Source of the DNA: Gnetum montanum
Taxonomy: Eukaryota; Streptophyta; Gnetopsida; Gnetales; Gnetaceae
DNA: 64,000 bases
Assembly: GCA_015680685.1 (NCBI GenBank)
Contig: MNCI01007588.1
Location: 1-64,000, forward strand
Reading direction: 5' to 3'
This document shows positions 9,401 through 21,218 of this stretch, one piece after another. Below the pieces are notes generated by a model, which had not been told where the DNA came from, did not search any database, and was given only the letters and a program-made list of their open reading frames with translations. Position 1 is the first letter of the stretch. Each line of letters starts with the position of its first letter. Both the position numbers and the translations under genes were made by a program.

Positions 9401-11418
9401 AAAAAAATTCGATAAAAGGAATTCTGAAACTGGTGCAGTCCAACAAATCCAATAAGGTCTCAGTAAACGTAATTAAAAATTCAGTTTCAGTTTCAGTTTT
9501 AAAATATTAGTCAGTATTTTAATATGCAAAAACAGCTAAAACTGGAATCAACATGGAGTAAAAATGGTATCAGGAGTAGAAGGCTTTAAATGTTTTTAGA
9601 AAGACTTGTAGAGGAGAGTGAATCTGGCATTAAAAATTAACGATAAATTTTCAATATAATTTTAAAGCCAACGGCTCTATGTGCGTGTGTGATATTAGGC
9701 CCAATTGAAAAAATGCTTGAGATAAATAAAGAATGTGCAAAAGGAATTGTTTGTTGATGAGTTTAATGTGAAATTGCATGGTTACTATGATATTCCTTTG
9801 ATATACGCAAATATGTCAACTTTTAAAGGCTGAAACAATTTATCAATTTGATGCATATCTTCAAAAAAACTAAAAGTTTACTGTGAGTGAAACTGCCAAA
9901 AAAATTTGCAACTCAATAAAAAGTGGTATCAGTAAAAAAAAAAAAAGAAGAAGAAGAATTGGTGTCAAAAATGGGTATAAAAAACAAGTACTAGTGATTC
10001 AGAGAGCTCCTATACACTCAAGGATGAAGGAAAAAGGTGCAAATGCTTTAAAGTCCATACTAGCCATTAACTTTGGCACTATTTATTCTCTCAAATCTTT
10101 GACAAATCAATTGCAACTCATCATCAATTTAGTATAATTTGAAACATCTTACAAAAAATAAAAATGCAAGTTATGACTGATACAGAAAAACATTTGGAGT
10201 TGTCTAGACAAAAAAAAATTACTTTGAAACAATGTCAGACGTTGAGACAAAGGTGGATTAGTTAGGTGCTATAAAGCTATTTCATCCAAGAGTACAAATT
10301 AGGATAATACAAATGGGTTCACACCACCTAAGCATTGAAACAAATCAATGAAAATTTTCTACATGAAGAGTGAATATGTAGGTTGTACCCAGATAATGAA
10401 ACTGAGAATAAGTACCACATCTCCCTTGAATGTTATAACACAGTTTTTTTCAAAAACAATGAAAAAATGCTGCAGATAATTTAAAAGCAATCTTCCCACT
10501 CCCTGCATCGGCCTTGGCCCAATACATCAAAGACAATTCTACTAATTGAATCCTATAAATGCTCTGTCCAATGGATCCCTGAGTCTCTTAATGATGTAGC
10601 AAGATCCCTAAGTTAAGCAGAAATTTAGTAACATGACACATTTATCCATTGATCCAAAATTAAAGATGCTTCTTGCATTGCTATATTGTTCCCAAGAAAC
10701 ACTGTTCAGCTACATGTTTACCTAATACCATAGTTTTAGATAGGGATGAGAGATCATCTCACATTAGTGAACATGTTAGGGATGAAGTTGTAGTACTCTT
10801 CAACATAACACACACAAACATATGAACAAACAGTAGTAAATTCATTAAAACATGGATAGCATACTTATGAAGATCCAATCAGATTGCAGATCATTTCTCC
10901 ATTCTTAAGATTCTAGACCATAGATCATGACACAGAATCAAGATATTATAAAATATTTAAAAATATCATATTTTTAATCATTTTCGAAAGTATATGTAAT
11001 TAAGAAGGCAAAAAATTTGAAAATTCATAAAAAATAATATATTCAACTTTTAAATAGAAATTTCTTCACATATTAATATAGCAATATTGCATCAAGCATA
11101 AACATTGATATAAATTCATTATTTAGACTCCCATATATATGATAAAAAGTTTCAAACTTAAGCTACACTATAGGTTTTTTCTTTGTGCTACACTGCAATA
11201 TTTAGTATTCACTGTCAACTAAAACAAATCAGCTAAAGAATGTCTAAAATCAGCTGCTAACGTGGGTCAGAATGAATTGAGGAATGCCCTGCTAAGCTCC
11301 CTAAGAATACATTGTACTCCAAATGTGTTGCTCCTTGAAGAAGAATGTGCAGTCAAAGTGCCAAAAACCTTGAAACTATTGATGATGCATATCCAGAACA
11401 TTCTATGCTCATCCTTTC

Positions 11419-11502
11419 TACTTTTATATTTGTACTAAGTCTCAAATTTTGTTATTCAGATACTTTTATATTTGTACTAAGTCTCAAATTTTGTTATTCA
11501 GA
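11419..11502 (+). repeat. Perfect 42-bp tandem duplication
   Basis: The 42-base unit beginning TACTTTTATATTTG and ending TTGTTATTCAGA occurs twice in direct succession with no mismatch. A small open frame runs through it, but nothing suggests it is a gene. Confidence 0.9.
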
Positions 11503-14500
11503 TAGTGTTTTAATGGTTAAAGAATTATTTAATGTTTTAAAAAATGCTAACTTCTAATTATTTTTAGAGATTTTTTTCCAAGTTTTATATTAGTTTTTAA
11601 ACTGACAATTTCAACACTATGAAATCATGATTCTGAACTTGTTCATGATTCAGAACCGATCCAGATCGCAATCCAGTGTAATCCAAATCAGATTTTCATA
11701 GATAGTATACTTCATTTGTATAAAAGAAAGAAAAACAGGTGGAAAGATTACTTGTCAAATTCCAAGTTCTGCTACAACTATTTAAAAGAAGAAAAATCAA
11801 ACTCTGAAAAACCATACAATATTGCAATATTACCCATGAATGGTAGAAATGTGGGGAAGATTGCAGAGTTTCACAACTGTACGCAAAATGTTTTGGACAT
11901 CACCCATGCTACAGATGAAGGATAAGGACAATCAAAGAAAAAGGCATGTTTATAGATAGCCATATACTTGGTAAGGGCATATTTATAGAAAGACACATTT
12001 TCATCTACTTTTAATATTTTCAACTCAACCAAGCACCATGATGAATAGGACGATAACAAAGCTTGGATAGCAAAGCTACCTAAGACAAACAATCGAATGC
12101 AGAAGATAGAAAAGGTGTTGGCCATCATTGGAAGCCAGAAGAAGAAAAGTGGAAGAAATATGTGCAAGTAATATCTTGTACAAATGCCAGTAGATTTACA
12201 CAAGGATTCAATACAGTCAAAGGAACAAGATGAGCACAAGCTGTAATACCCATTCATAGGGAGCAAGAGCTAACACCCGAAACCCCCCAGAAAGAAAGCT
12301 AGTTGAAAGAAGAAAATGCACAAGTGGCTTTCTTTCTATAACAATCAAACTAACATTAACCTATAAAATTAAAATGAAATCAACAACACCTAGATCTAGC
12401 TCTGAAACAAGTCAATCAATATTAATTTTAAAAATTAAGAGATAATTTTAAAAAGAAATAGCCATAGTAAAATATTTGTGCAAGATTCATCAGATTAAAA
12501 AAATCAAACTTTTTTTATTCAACCTAAAAAATTACACATTTGTAAACCAAAGAAATGACCACAGAAGCAGATAAATTAATAATCTCAAATTTGTTCAATC
12601 ACATAATAATATTTTATAATTTCCAGCAACACACAAAACAAAAACATCTGAATATAACTCTTGTAACCATTTTACCATTAATCATTTAATCAGGAAATTC
12701 ATATGTTCAATAGCAGAGAATAGATAGATCACAACCATAAATTAACATTCTAAATTTTCCCCCACTCCATCAACTTATAGAAAGATATCAAAATCAAACT
12801 TGAGAAGGTATAGGAAAAAAAAGGTATAATTCAAGATTTAGATCCAAGATTTATGCATTCAAAGGAGGAGGATTCATCAACCAAATTCCAACCAAAACCC
12901 AAAAATTCAATAATTTTAAAACATTCGCAATTATCCATGGGCCCAAGGATACTCTCACTTTCTGCTGACAATACCAATCCTCATATAAAGGATCCTTGGC
13001 CCCTGTTGGCAATCTTTTGCCAAAAATGCCTCAAATCGTTATGGGTGTTTCTGAATCATTACAAAAAAAACTCTCATCCAAGTCATTTAGGTGTGAAAGT
13101 GTAGAGATCCAAAAAAGGCAATAAAAGTTTCAACAATCTAAACTTACAACAACAATCTTGATAATTTCATACAAGTATTGTGAAGGTGGTTAGGCAAACA
13201 AGAAGAGAAACGTTTGAGAAAATCAACCCTTGCTGGCCATTATCAAACATAACAAAGATGGATCATTTTGCCTCCTTGCTTAGATATCTTGCTTACTAAG
13301 AGGAATTATTAGAATATTGGATTGCTATGCACCACTTGTTTTTTTTTCTCCTTGCCATCTCCTATAGTAGCCACAATCTTCTCTCCCTTCCCAACCACAC
13401 TTGCTGTTGTTGTATCCCTTTTTTTTTCTTTTTCCTTTTTTTTATTTTTTTGGTTCTACTCAACTACTTTTGCCTTCTATGTTTTCTTTTCCTCTCCTCC
13501 TCTCCCTATTTGAAGGTGGAATAAGGGATAATCGATGCTTTCTTGTAACTGACTTCTTGGGAACTATTTGTTTTCTTTTCTTTCTTTTTAAAGTTCTCTC
13601 TCTTTTTTTTTCAGCAATAAGTCATGAGTTCAATTCTTTTCATGATCACTATAAAAAAATCAATAAAATATGTATATTCACGTGTTGTAGGTTCAATTCC
13701 TAAATCAACAATTTTTGATATTTCAAAATTCAGATTTTGCTAGATCTCAAGTTCAATTCCTCTTGATAATTACAAAACATTTCAGCATAACATCTATCTC
13801 TTTATCATTCAGAATTGTCATAAGATGCAAAGAAAGAGTTTTCAAAATAGATTCATGATAAGGGCAGTTCAGGACACATAATCAAATCAAGCACCTTCTT
13901 TTTCAGGTCATCAATGATGTGAATTTTCCCATCGTCTTACAAGCCTTGAAGAGGGTACTTATACTCTACTATTTTAAACTAAAAAGAGCAATGCATCACA
14001 TTTAGATTATATATATATATATATAAAGCTATGGTATTTGCACACAATATCCCTGATTCATGGGTCAGGTTCCTCCAACTTGATTCATAGGTCAAGTTCC
14101 TCAGTATGAGCATTCTTTTGCATCTCAACATACCTGTTTTAGCTCTTGAGGCACACCTTAGAGTATTGTCCTCTGTTTTTCTTTTGTTTCTCAGCATCTT
14201 TGTTGAAATAGAACAAAAAATATTTTGTTTTCCCATATATTTATTATTATTATTATTATTTTAAAACATTCCCAGCATATATTTTAAAGCATGTTTCTTA
14301 TGCATAAAGTATTTAAACATTTAATCATAATACATATAGAAATCTGATCAAAAAATTTATTACTATTCCAATTAGCCATTTCCACCAGTCCAAACAAAGC
14401 ACACACACAACTTGTCAACAAAACATGCACACAAACACATAAAAAGACTATTACAATCGTTAACCCAAAAACTCAAGGAGAAGTGGTTCGTTACACAAGC

Positions 14501-15906
14501 AATGTCAATACCTTTCACAGGTAATTAATATTTGAAGCATGATGTGAATTCAGTCCCCAACCTTCTAGAACCCATTTAACCTGCCCAGTGGCAGGACTGC
14601 AATCTACAATCTCAGAAAACAATCAGATATTGTTCTTAGAAATGAATTGACTAGTCATCTGCTAAAGGTCAAGGAATGATGTAGGGTCAAATTAGTGGAC
14701 ATTCTTTAACATTTCCTCATTTTTGATAATCCTTATTCATATCATATCATTTCCTGCTAGTTAATCATCAACTCAGTATACACATCTCTGTCATAAAAAC
14801 GCTTTATTCTTGAATCCTTCTGAAATATTCGATAGACTTTTATTTTTGTATAAATCATATTTCTCATCTCTACTTTGAATTTGAATTATTTTTGTATAAA
14901 TCATATTTTTGTTTAAAAACCACCGATGTTTCAATTTGAATTATCAACCACGTAGAACATTCCTGGTCTACTTTTAATGTCTTTTAAGAACATCCAATGC
15001 TCTAAATACCAGAATAGAAACCCATTAATACTCTTGGACAGTCTTCGTCCAGAATGTAAAAAAAAAAATAATGGGAATAATTTCCAATTTAATATCTGTT
15101 TCGAATAGCCTTTTGCAATTTGATTTAAAAATTCATTTACAGTAGATTTCCATGACAGTGATGTTTTTACTATGGCATTCATTTTGGCCAAGAGGCCAAC
15201 TACTGGTCATAGATCAGTAAAGCTAAATAATATTTCATCATAACCCTCCAAGGACAACTTATTAGTAATGCTAAATAATATTCCATCCATAAGAGGATAG
15301 CTTATCTGTAACACTAAATAATATTTCATTCATAACACTAACATATGTGCTCTGTGTTTATGTCTTTTTATTGCAATGCATAAGGAACAAAATTAATAAA
15401 ATTCATAAGGGTGTATGCATGGAAACAACAATTCATGAAAATTCAAAATATTTTGCAGTACCAGATTTAGTACCGAACTTGGAATTAGTTAACCTTCTCA
15501 TTATGCTGATCTTACCAAAATGATTATAGAATACATAAAATTTCGTAAAATGGGAACTTGGATAATTTTTAACACCATAGATGAACTAAACTTTAACTAC
15601 ATTTTTGCCAGATTATCTCAGCCAAATTATAGGTATACATGTTAAATATTGATATTTAAACTCACCATTATATCCTAAAAGGAAAAACACACAACTTTCA
15701 TGGTTCCCTATTAATGAAAACAGAATGTACCAAAAGTTTTTCCAAGTCAATGTAAAACACAGACATGGAACGGTTATATTAAATAAAAACTGTTAATCCC
15801 TTTGCACACAACCTGTGTTTATTAAAATCCAATCATTATGAAACAAAAGATACAACAAAGTAAATTGTGCTAAGCATTTCAAATGGGAAAAAGGGCAAGA
15901 AGAGCA

Positions 15907-15912
15907 ACATAC
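15907..15912 (-). other. Splice donor of the SIM-rich gene
   Basis: The minus strand reads GTATGT directly after the GEKGP codons. Reading on into the intron leaves the conserved motif and soon meets a stop. Confidence 0.65.
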
Positions 15913-16314
15913 CGGGCCCTTTTCTCCAGTGACAACAATGTCATCCGAATCGCTGTCAGCATTTGACTTGGATTGAGGATGATGAGGATTATTGCCCACA
16001 ATCTTGTCAGGATCATGCTCCAACACGACACAATCGTCGCTGAAGTCAAACAACTGTTGTTGCTGCTGGTGCTCCGTCGCGGTGTTTACGCACCTTCTGT
16101 TTCGGCGTTTCGGCTGCCTCTCGCCGACAAAAATAACCTCGTCCTCGTCCTCCTCCTCCTCTTCCTCCTCATCCTCGTCCTCGTCTACGTCCTCGTCTTC
16201 CTCATCATCATCGCTCGCCACATCCGTGAACGGTTTATTCAATGAATTACACGCATGGCTTTCTCGATCATCTGGTTCATCCTCAGTTAAATCGATAAAC
16301 ACAGCCTGCGGCAT
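15913..16314 (-). CDS. First coding exon of a SIM-rich acidic protein
   Basis: The exon encodes 134 residues from the Met at 16314 (MPQAVFIDLTEDE). A Met eight codons upstream is also in frame but less likely. Four hydrophobic clusters flanked by acidic residues look like SUMO-interaction motifs: VFIDLTED, VIFVGE, DCVVLEHD and DDIVVTGEKG. Between the first two lies a Glu/Asp run; a short Gln run follows later. The exon ends at CCG followed by GTATGT, a good splice donor leaving phase 0. I recall a conserved plant family in which GEKG precedes a Cys/His-rich segment and which in Arabidopsis is labelled RPM1-interacting protein 4 transcript 2. That match is from memory. I found no second exon in the window. 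CpG retention and a full codon-like frame set it apart from the transposons. Confidence 0.7.
16137..16212 (+). repeat. TCC/TCG/TCA trinucleotide tract inside the exon
   Basis: This imperfect trinucleotide run encodes the Glu/Asp stretch on the minus strand. Because it is in frame, length changes would alter the acidic tract without breaking the gene. Confidence 0.85.
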
Positions 16315-17094
16315 TTTCCTGAAATAGGGCGCACGCAAACAAATCTCAATCCTATGCTAACTCAATTTATTACGCAAGGCTTTCAGGTTTCCTCTGTTCC
16401 AAAATCCGATCCTATCCCAATTGCATGCACACCCACATTCAGTTCTCTCCATGGAAACAGAAAATGCTTACTGCTATTCGAACTCAAGCCTAAAGAACGC
16501 ATCTCCATTCATTTTCGCATGCCTGAAAGAGATTCAGACTCGGTTACTCAGGTTTCAGACTCGATTTAAGGGGAAAAAAGCATACGCATGGATAAACTTT
16601 ACCTTCATTCCGATCGGCTTTAATAGGTATGGAATTCAGAAGCATAAAAGCAATAATATTCCTGTGAAGGCCGCAATGGCTCTGCTTCGGCATGCTGCGC
16701 ACATTTCTGTGAGGAACAATTATACCACAAAGAGATCGCGTGCATGTCTATATGGTATTGGAAAATCTAGTTGAAGTACATGCATTTTGAGGCCTACTGC
16801 ATTCATTCCAACTTATGGTGGGGCTACCATTATCTCGTAACATGGCTAATAAAATAATCATAATACTGTAGTCTTATTGTAAGAGAATACTCATGAGCGT
16901 TATCTAATACCTCTAAGCTAGCATGAAGGTTACTAATATTCGTATTTAAACCAATACCTCTAGGTGCAAAGCCTATGAGTCAATGAGCTAAAGCTAATAG
17001 GCAAAAATACTATTTTCACAAGTGCATTGAATATAATTATTTACATATCCAAAACTTAAAAGTGATTAATGGTAAGAAAACTATAATTTGGGTG
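16315..17094 (-). promoter_or_regulatory. Upstream region of the SIM-rich gene
   Basis: CpG dinucleotides remain common to about 16750, as in the exon, which suggests a promoter or 5' UTR region. A 117-codon plus-strand frame at 16421-16774 resembles no family I know and is probably chance. No clear TATA box is visible on the minus strand. From about 16800 the sequence becomes featureless AT-rich DNA. Confidence 0.35.
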
Positions 17095-17165
17095 AACAAT
17101 GAGGTGTCTTAGCATAGTAACACCAAGTCACAAGTTCAATTCTACAATGCAATATTAAGTTATAA
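17095..17165 (+). repeat. tRNA-derived SINE relic, copy 3
   Basis: GGTGTCTTAGCATAGTAAC, then TCACAAGTTCAATTC, matches the central part of copies 1 and 2. The A-box is partly lost. The B-box is at 17133-17143. Confidence 0.55.
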
Positions 17166-17296
17166 AGTTTTATAAGTCTTAGGGTGTACCTGTGTTTCAA
17201 TTATTTCAAGCTCTAATAGCTCTCCACGAATGAGCTTGAAGTGCCACATCATCATTTAGATGTTGCATTTAAAGAAGAAATTCACATCTACATCAA

Positions 17297-18219
17297 TGAT
17301 GAGTGATAAGATATCCCAACACTCCACCATACAAGTCATGAGTGCATGTGCACGACCATATTGTAATCCATGAATGGACAATGTAAGTATGATAGAAGTT
17401 GATAATCAGTTCATGATCGTTGTCTTCATGATCAGTTCATGATAGAAGTGCAAGTGTATGGTTTAACTCTCAATGAGGTATATGATATGTTGATGTTGTG
17501 GGCTCATATTACTCCTATGTGCTTCCATAATAAATGTTAGAATAAAAATCTAAATCTAAGTAATGACACAAATATAAATATATCCTAGCCTATGGCGATC
17601 AACAACCGTTCTTGGCTTGCCACAAACATCTTGGGCTTATGTAACCATTAATAGGATTACCAAGTGAGTTCGCTACAAAGTGAATCAAGTGAAACCACTA
17701 CTGGGTTATCAAACGATTACACTTAATGCTCAAAACCAGTTGTACTCATTCCACCTTACTAGTAAACATGCAAAGTAAAGTGTTTCAAAAATGTAAAGGA
17801 CTAAGCTAAAGTAAATATGAAATTTAAACTAAGTAAAATAATTAGCTAAGTAAAACAAAGAAACTAAGTGGATGCTACAATGGTGGAAAAAAATCTTGAT
17901 CTTTATTTCCATTCATGAACTATGCCCAAGTACAATCCACTCAAATAAAGATGTTGTACAACTATTCAATACCACATTACGAGCATTCACTTTATTGCTA
18001 AGTGTTAACTATGAAAACAAACTATAGGAGTTTGGTTAAGATTGTAATGAAATTATGTGTTGCTGGTGTGACCAAGTGTTGGTATTTATACGATTGTAAA
18101 GCTTCCAATACATCATATCAACGATGATGTAGGATGGATTACGATATTATAGATACGATATTATTGTTGATGCAATATCGTAGATAGGATATCGTGTTTG
18201 ACAAAAAATGGTTTTATCA
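17297..18219 (-). repeat. 3' LTR of element J
   Basis: On the minus strand it starts TGATAAAACC directly after the PPT and ends ...CACTCATCA, about 923 bp. U3 holds a cluster of GATATC/ATATCG words (18130-18195), then TATAAATACC (minus strand, 18081-18090). The U5-side sequence matches the LTRs of B, the solo LTR and D, including the TTGGTAATCC-like blocks. Confidence 0.85.
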
Positions 18220-18231
18220 TACCCCCATGAT
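18220..18231 (-). other. Polypurine tract of element J
   Basis: The minus strand reads TCATGGGGGTA directly before the LTR TG. Elements A and B have the same arrangement (TATAGGGGTA and TTGTGGGGGTA). It primes plus-strand DNA synthesis. Confidence 0.8.
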
Positions 18232-18438
18232 TGACTAGAAACTCATCCTCGAGTTAAAATAAAAGGAGGATAGAGTCCCTTACAAAATTAAGAAGTATAC
18301 TAAAACTTGACATGACTATCTATATACATGACTCTGAATGCTACATTGTTGTTTGAGTGGTGTTTTTACAAAATTAACATAATTGGTAGTAACAAGACAA
18401 AACAAAACAAAATAAAATATCAAAGCTCAATGTGGCCT

Positions 18439-21218
18439 TTAAGTTCCAAGCAGTGGTGGCTCCTTCATTAGCTTCTTTCCTTTGTCATCATGATTCTAGA
18501 ATTGGTATCAGTTTAGAAGTGCTTGAAGCTTTTCTTCCTTTGATCTGGGATCATGTATCGTCTATGCAAATTTGGCAATGTTTGATGGCATCAGTACCTC
18601 CCATAGGCATGGTAGTTATGGAAACATCTTATTTGCTTTAACATACCAAGCTGCGAACTATCTTTTTTTCTCTTCAAATGCTTTGGCCACCTTTCTTATT
18701 TCTTGATAATCGATCATTCGGTGAGCCAAGTTTGTTGCTACATCATTCTACCTTTGGTAACTAGATTTGACTACTTCAAGCTCAAAGTTTGCAACATGTA
18801 ATTCTATTGTGCATCCTTTCAATTTGCAAACTCATTTTCATACATTGCATAGACTATTGCTACCTATTTTTCTAGCTCATTCCTTAGTCATCTTGTTGTT
18901 AACATGGATAAGTTAGCATATCAAAGGTTAACTAACTCCATGTACACTGTAAGATCTTCTATCTGTGAGTTCTTATTTTTCACTTCAGCTTGGTGGACAT
19001 GGGCAAGGTTATCTAGAATGGGCTATTAATCAAGTGTTCGTAGAGTAATTAAACTAATTTTAGCTTTAGCCACCTAGATTTCTTTTTTGTTGATCTGCTT
19101 ATACATGCCCACCTAGTTCTTGAAGTATTTCTTGAGCCTTTTATGCTTCTTAGCCTCATTTTGCCATGGGCTTATTTTAATTGCTAACTTATGATAGATT
19201 GTGCGAACTTCTTTCATTGATAGGGTTATGCTTTCTTGGGGCAATTTATTCATGTCTTGGTTGACTCTAATGAATTATTCCTACAATTAATGAATACTTT
19301 CTTTGAGAAAATTTTTCTAGTTTTAAATATTTGTCAACCTTGTGTTGTTTGTAATAAGTTTCTTATTCTCTTCCTATAGGGCAATTACAGCCTTGGCATG
19401 TGCATAGGTTTGATCTTCAACCACTAATGTATTCTACACGACTTGCTCCTTCTCCATCTTAACTTGGATGTTTCAGGCTATTGGCTACCTCACCTATTCT
19501 ATTCCAAATTATTTTGGCTAGTCTTGTGCTATGTATTATGTAGGGTCTCTTTTTTCTACTTGCAAGGTTACTAATTCAGCTTGCAACCTCTTCACTTCAT
19601 TTTCCGCATGTTCAGCTCTTGTTTTGGTCATGACTAGTTTATCCTTTGTGGAGATAAGATTTGACTACACTACTATGATTTTACCAAGGCTATCAAAGAG
19701 ATTTTGCATGACTTGGCCTATTTGTAGCAGTTGATTGAGGACATCTTCATGCTTTGCTAGGGTAATGAACGTTCTAGCTAACATTTGAACATCTTTGGCT
19801 CTAGTAATATTTGTCGATGGCACAATGGAAACATTAAAGGCTTTCTTAATATGGTTAGTGATCACTTTTGTTGCTCCTGCTACATCCTAGTATTGTATGA
19901 CCACTACTGTGGCTCCTTCTCTAGTTTTTAACATCACCTAGAATGATGCAGCATTCCCTAAAATTTGTTGTGCCTAGTCATCATCCCCTCCTACCTGTAG
20001 AGATACCTGCCCACTAGTAGGTCCTATTGATATTGTGGGTCTTATGGAGTTATCCATTACTCTATGCAGAGTAGAACCTTTTCTTGCTCTCTAACTAATA
20101 GTTTCTACTATCTACTACAAGTGACTCATTAAAGGTCTATAATCTTGTTGTGCAAGTGGAGCTCTCTACTCAAGTCTATCACCAATAAGTATTGACCCAC
20201 TAGGTTCTACTTGTTGCTACTATCTAGTTGCTAGAACATTACTTGTAGGTATAGATCCTACTACTCCCTCAGTGCCTACTAGCTTCTCTAGCTGATCTTT
20301 CTTTGGTGGCACTGGTTTAGACATTTTTGCATAAGATGCATTTTGAGCTTTTCTTAAAACATTATTTACATACCTCTAAATTTTTACTTGCTTGTATAAT
20401 TTCTTGATTAGGCTAGAAAATGGAAGTGTGAGTTTCCCTGCCTTCTTTTCTTCAAACCTTCTTTGGATCTCTAGGAAGAACAAATGTGCTATGTTGGCAT
20501 TGAAGTTTTCCATTAGAATTTCATTTCCTCTAGCTACATAGGTGGAAATCTTCTTGAGTCTTTTGCTATTGAATAAGTGATGAGTCCCAATCTTGAAGTA
20601 TATATTTTCCTCAGCAGTTAGTTCATTGTATTCTTTGTCCTCTTTTCCATAGGCTCTCTACAGCCATAGCTTCTTTGCATTTGTGTTAGATCTTATAGCT
20701 ATTTGTGCTACATTGGCTCTAACATTGGGAATGTTAAGTGCCTTGGCAATAGCTTCAACGAAATAAGGCATTAAGACTCCTTCAACTTTAACAATTGCAT
20801 CATCCTACTTGTTTTTTCAAAATTGATAAACTTCTTTCAAATACCATTCACCATTGCTTGACAGTGTTGGCCATAGAGGAGAGCCTTGAAGTTGTGTTTT
20901 GACAATTTCTAGTCTGAACTCCATGAACAATCCAAAATTCAATTCCATAATGACTGTGCATATGATGGATTTCTCTTGTATTGCCTAGAGACACTCGACT
21001 AATAGCATGAGGTGTTATCCTTATATACGAGGTGGTGGTACTTCACCCTTGTCCTATGTAGATTGTTCTATTGTAGGGGTTTGTTAATGGATTTTGAAAG
21101 ATTAGACCTCCTACTCCACCTCTAGTGTTTGTATTTTGGCTTGCCCTCTACCTCAGCCCCTTGGTCTCTTGCTTCTAGGGTGTGAGGGTCTTTCTATTGC
21201 GAGTCTTTTAGGAGCTAT
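18439..21218 (-). pseudogene. Extra ORF of element J (between pol and 3' LTR)
   Basis: This is a degenerate reading frame of about 926 codons, homologous to those at 32506-35308 and 49606-52337. The start codon is ATA where B has ATG, and is followed by APKR (B: TPKRG). It is preceded by GATTGTAG, a splice-acceptor-like end. Shared landmarks are ENIYFKIG near 20600 and FSSLIKKLY near 20410. A long Lys/Glu/Gln-rich region with coiled-coil character follows. The C-terminal motif is LMKEPPLLGT. No membrane segment is evident, so it is not a typical envelope protein. The globular part may match the domain called putative plant transposon protein; this is from memory and unverified. Confidence 0.75.

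Larger units (their letters stand above)
7901..15912. other. Low-copy non-coding stretch
   Basis: Apart from the SINE relics, the dispersed motif and the 42-bp duplication listed separately, I see no recognisable gene. It is AT-rich with simple repeats: poly-A/GAA near 9930-9955, an AT dinucleotide run near 14010-14025, ATT repeats near 14241-14262 and pyrimidine-rich blocks near 13330-13620. If the exon at 15913-16314 continues on the minus strand, its first intron occupies at least part of this stretch. Confidence 0.6.

Noticed and set aside
13322-13703. Phe/Ser-rich plus-strand frames.
   Set aside because: They are produced by a pyrimidine-rich low-complexity block.
13860-13950. A minus-strand stretch with GKIHIIDDLKKKVLDLIM, considered as another exon.
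   Set aside because: Short, poor acceptor and no recognisable domain; likely chance.
14515-14604. A minus-strand stretch reading DCSPATGQVKWVLEGWGL and ending in a stop, considered as a later exon of the SIM-rich gene.
   Set aside because: It has a plausible acceptor and protein-like composition, but no resemblance to a known family and no link to the first exon.
15973-16327. Plus-strand frames rich in Ser or Leu/Val opposite the SIM-rich exon.
   Set aside because: They are shadows of the acidic trinucleotide tract.
16421-16774. A 117-codon plus-strand frame upstream of the exon, considered as a divergent gene.
   Set aside because: No start context, domain or splice signal supports it.
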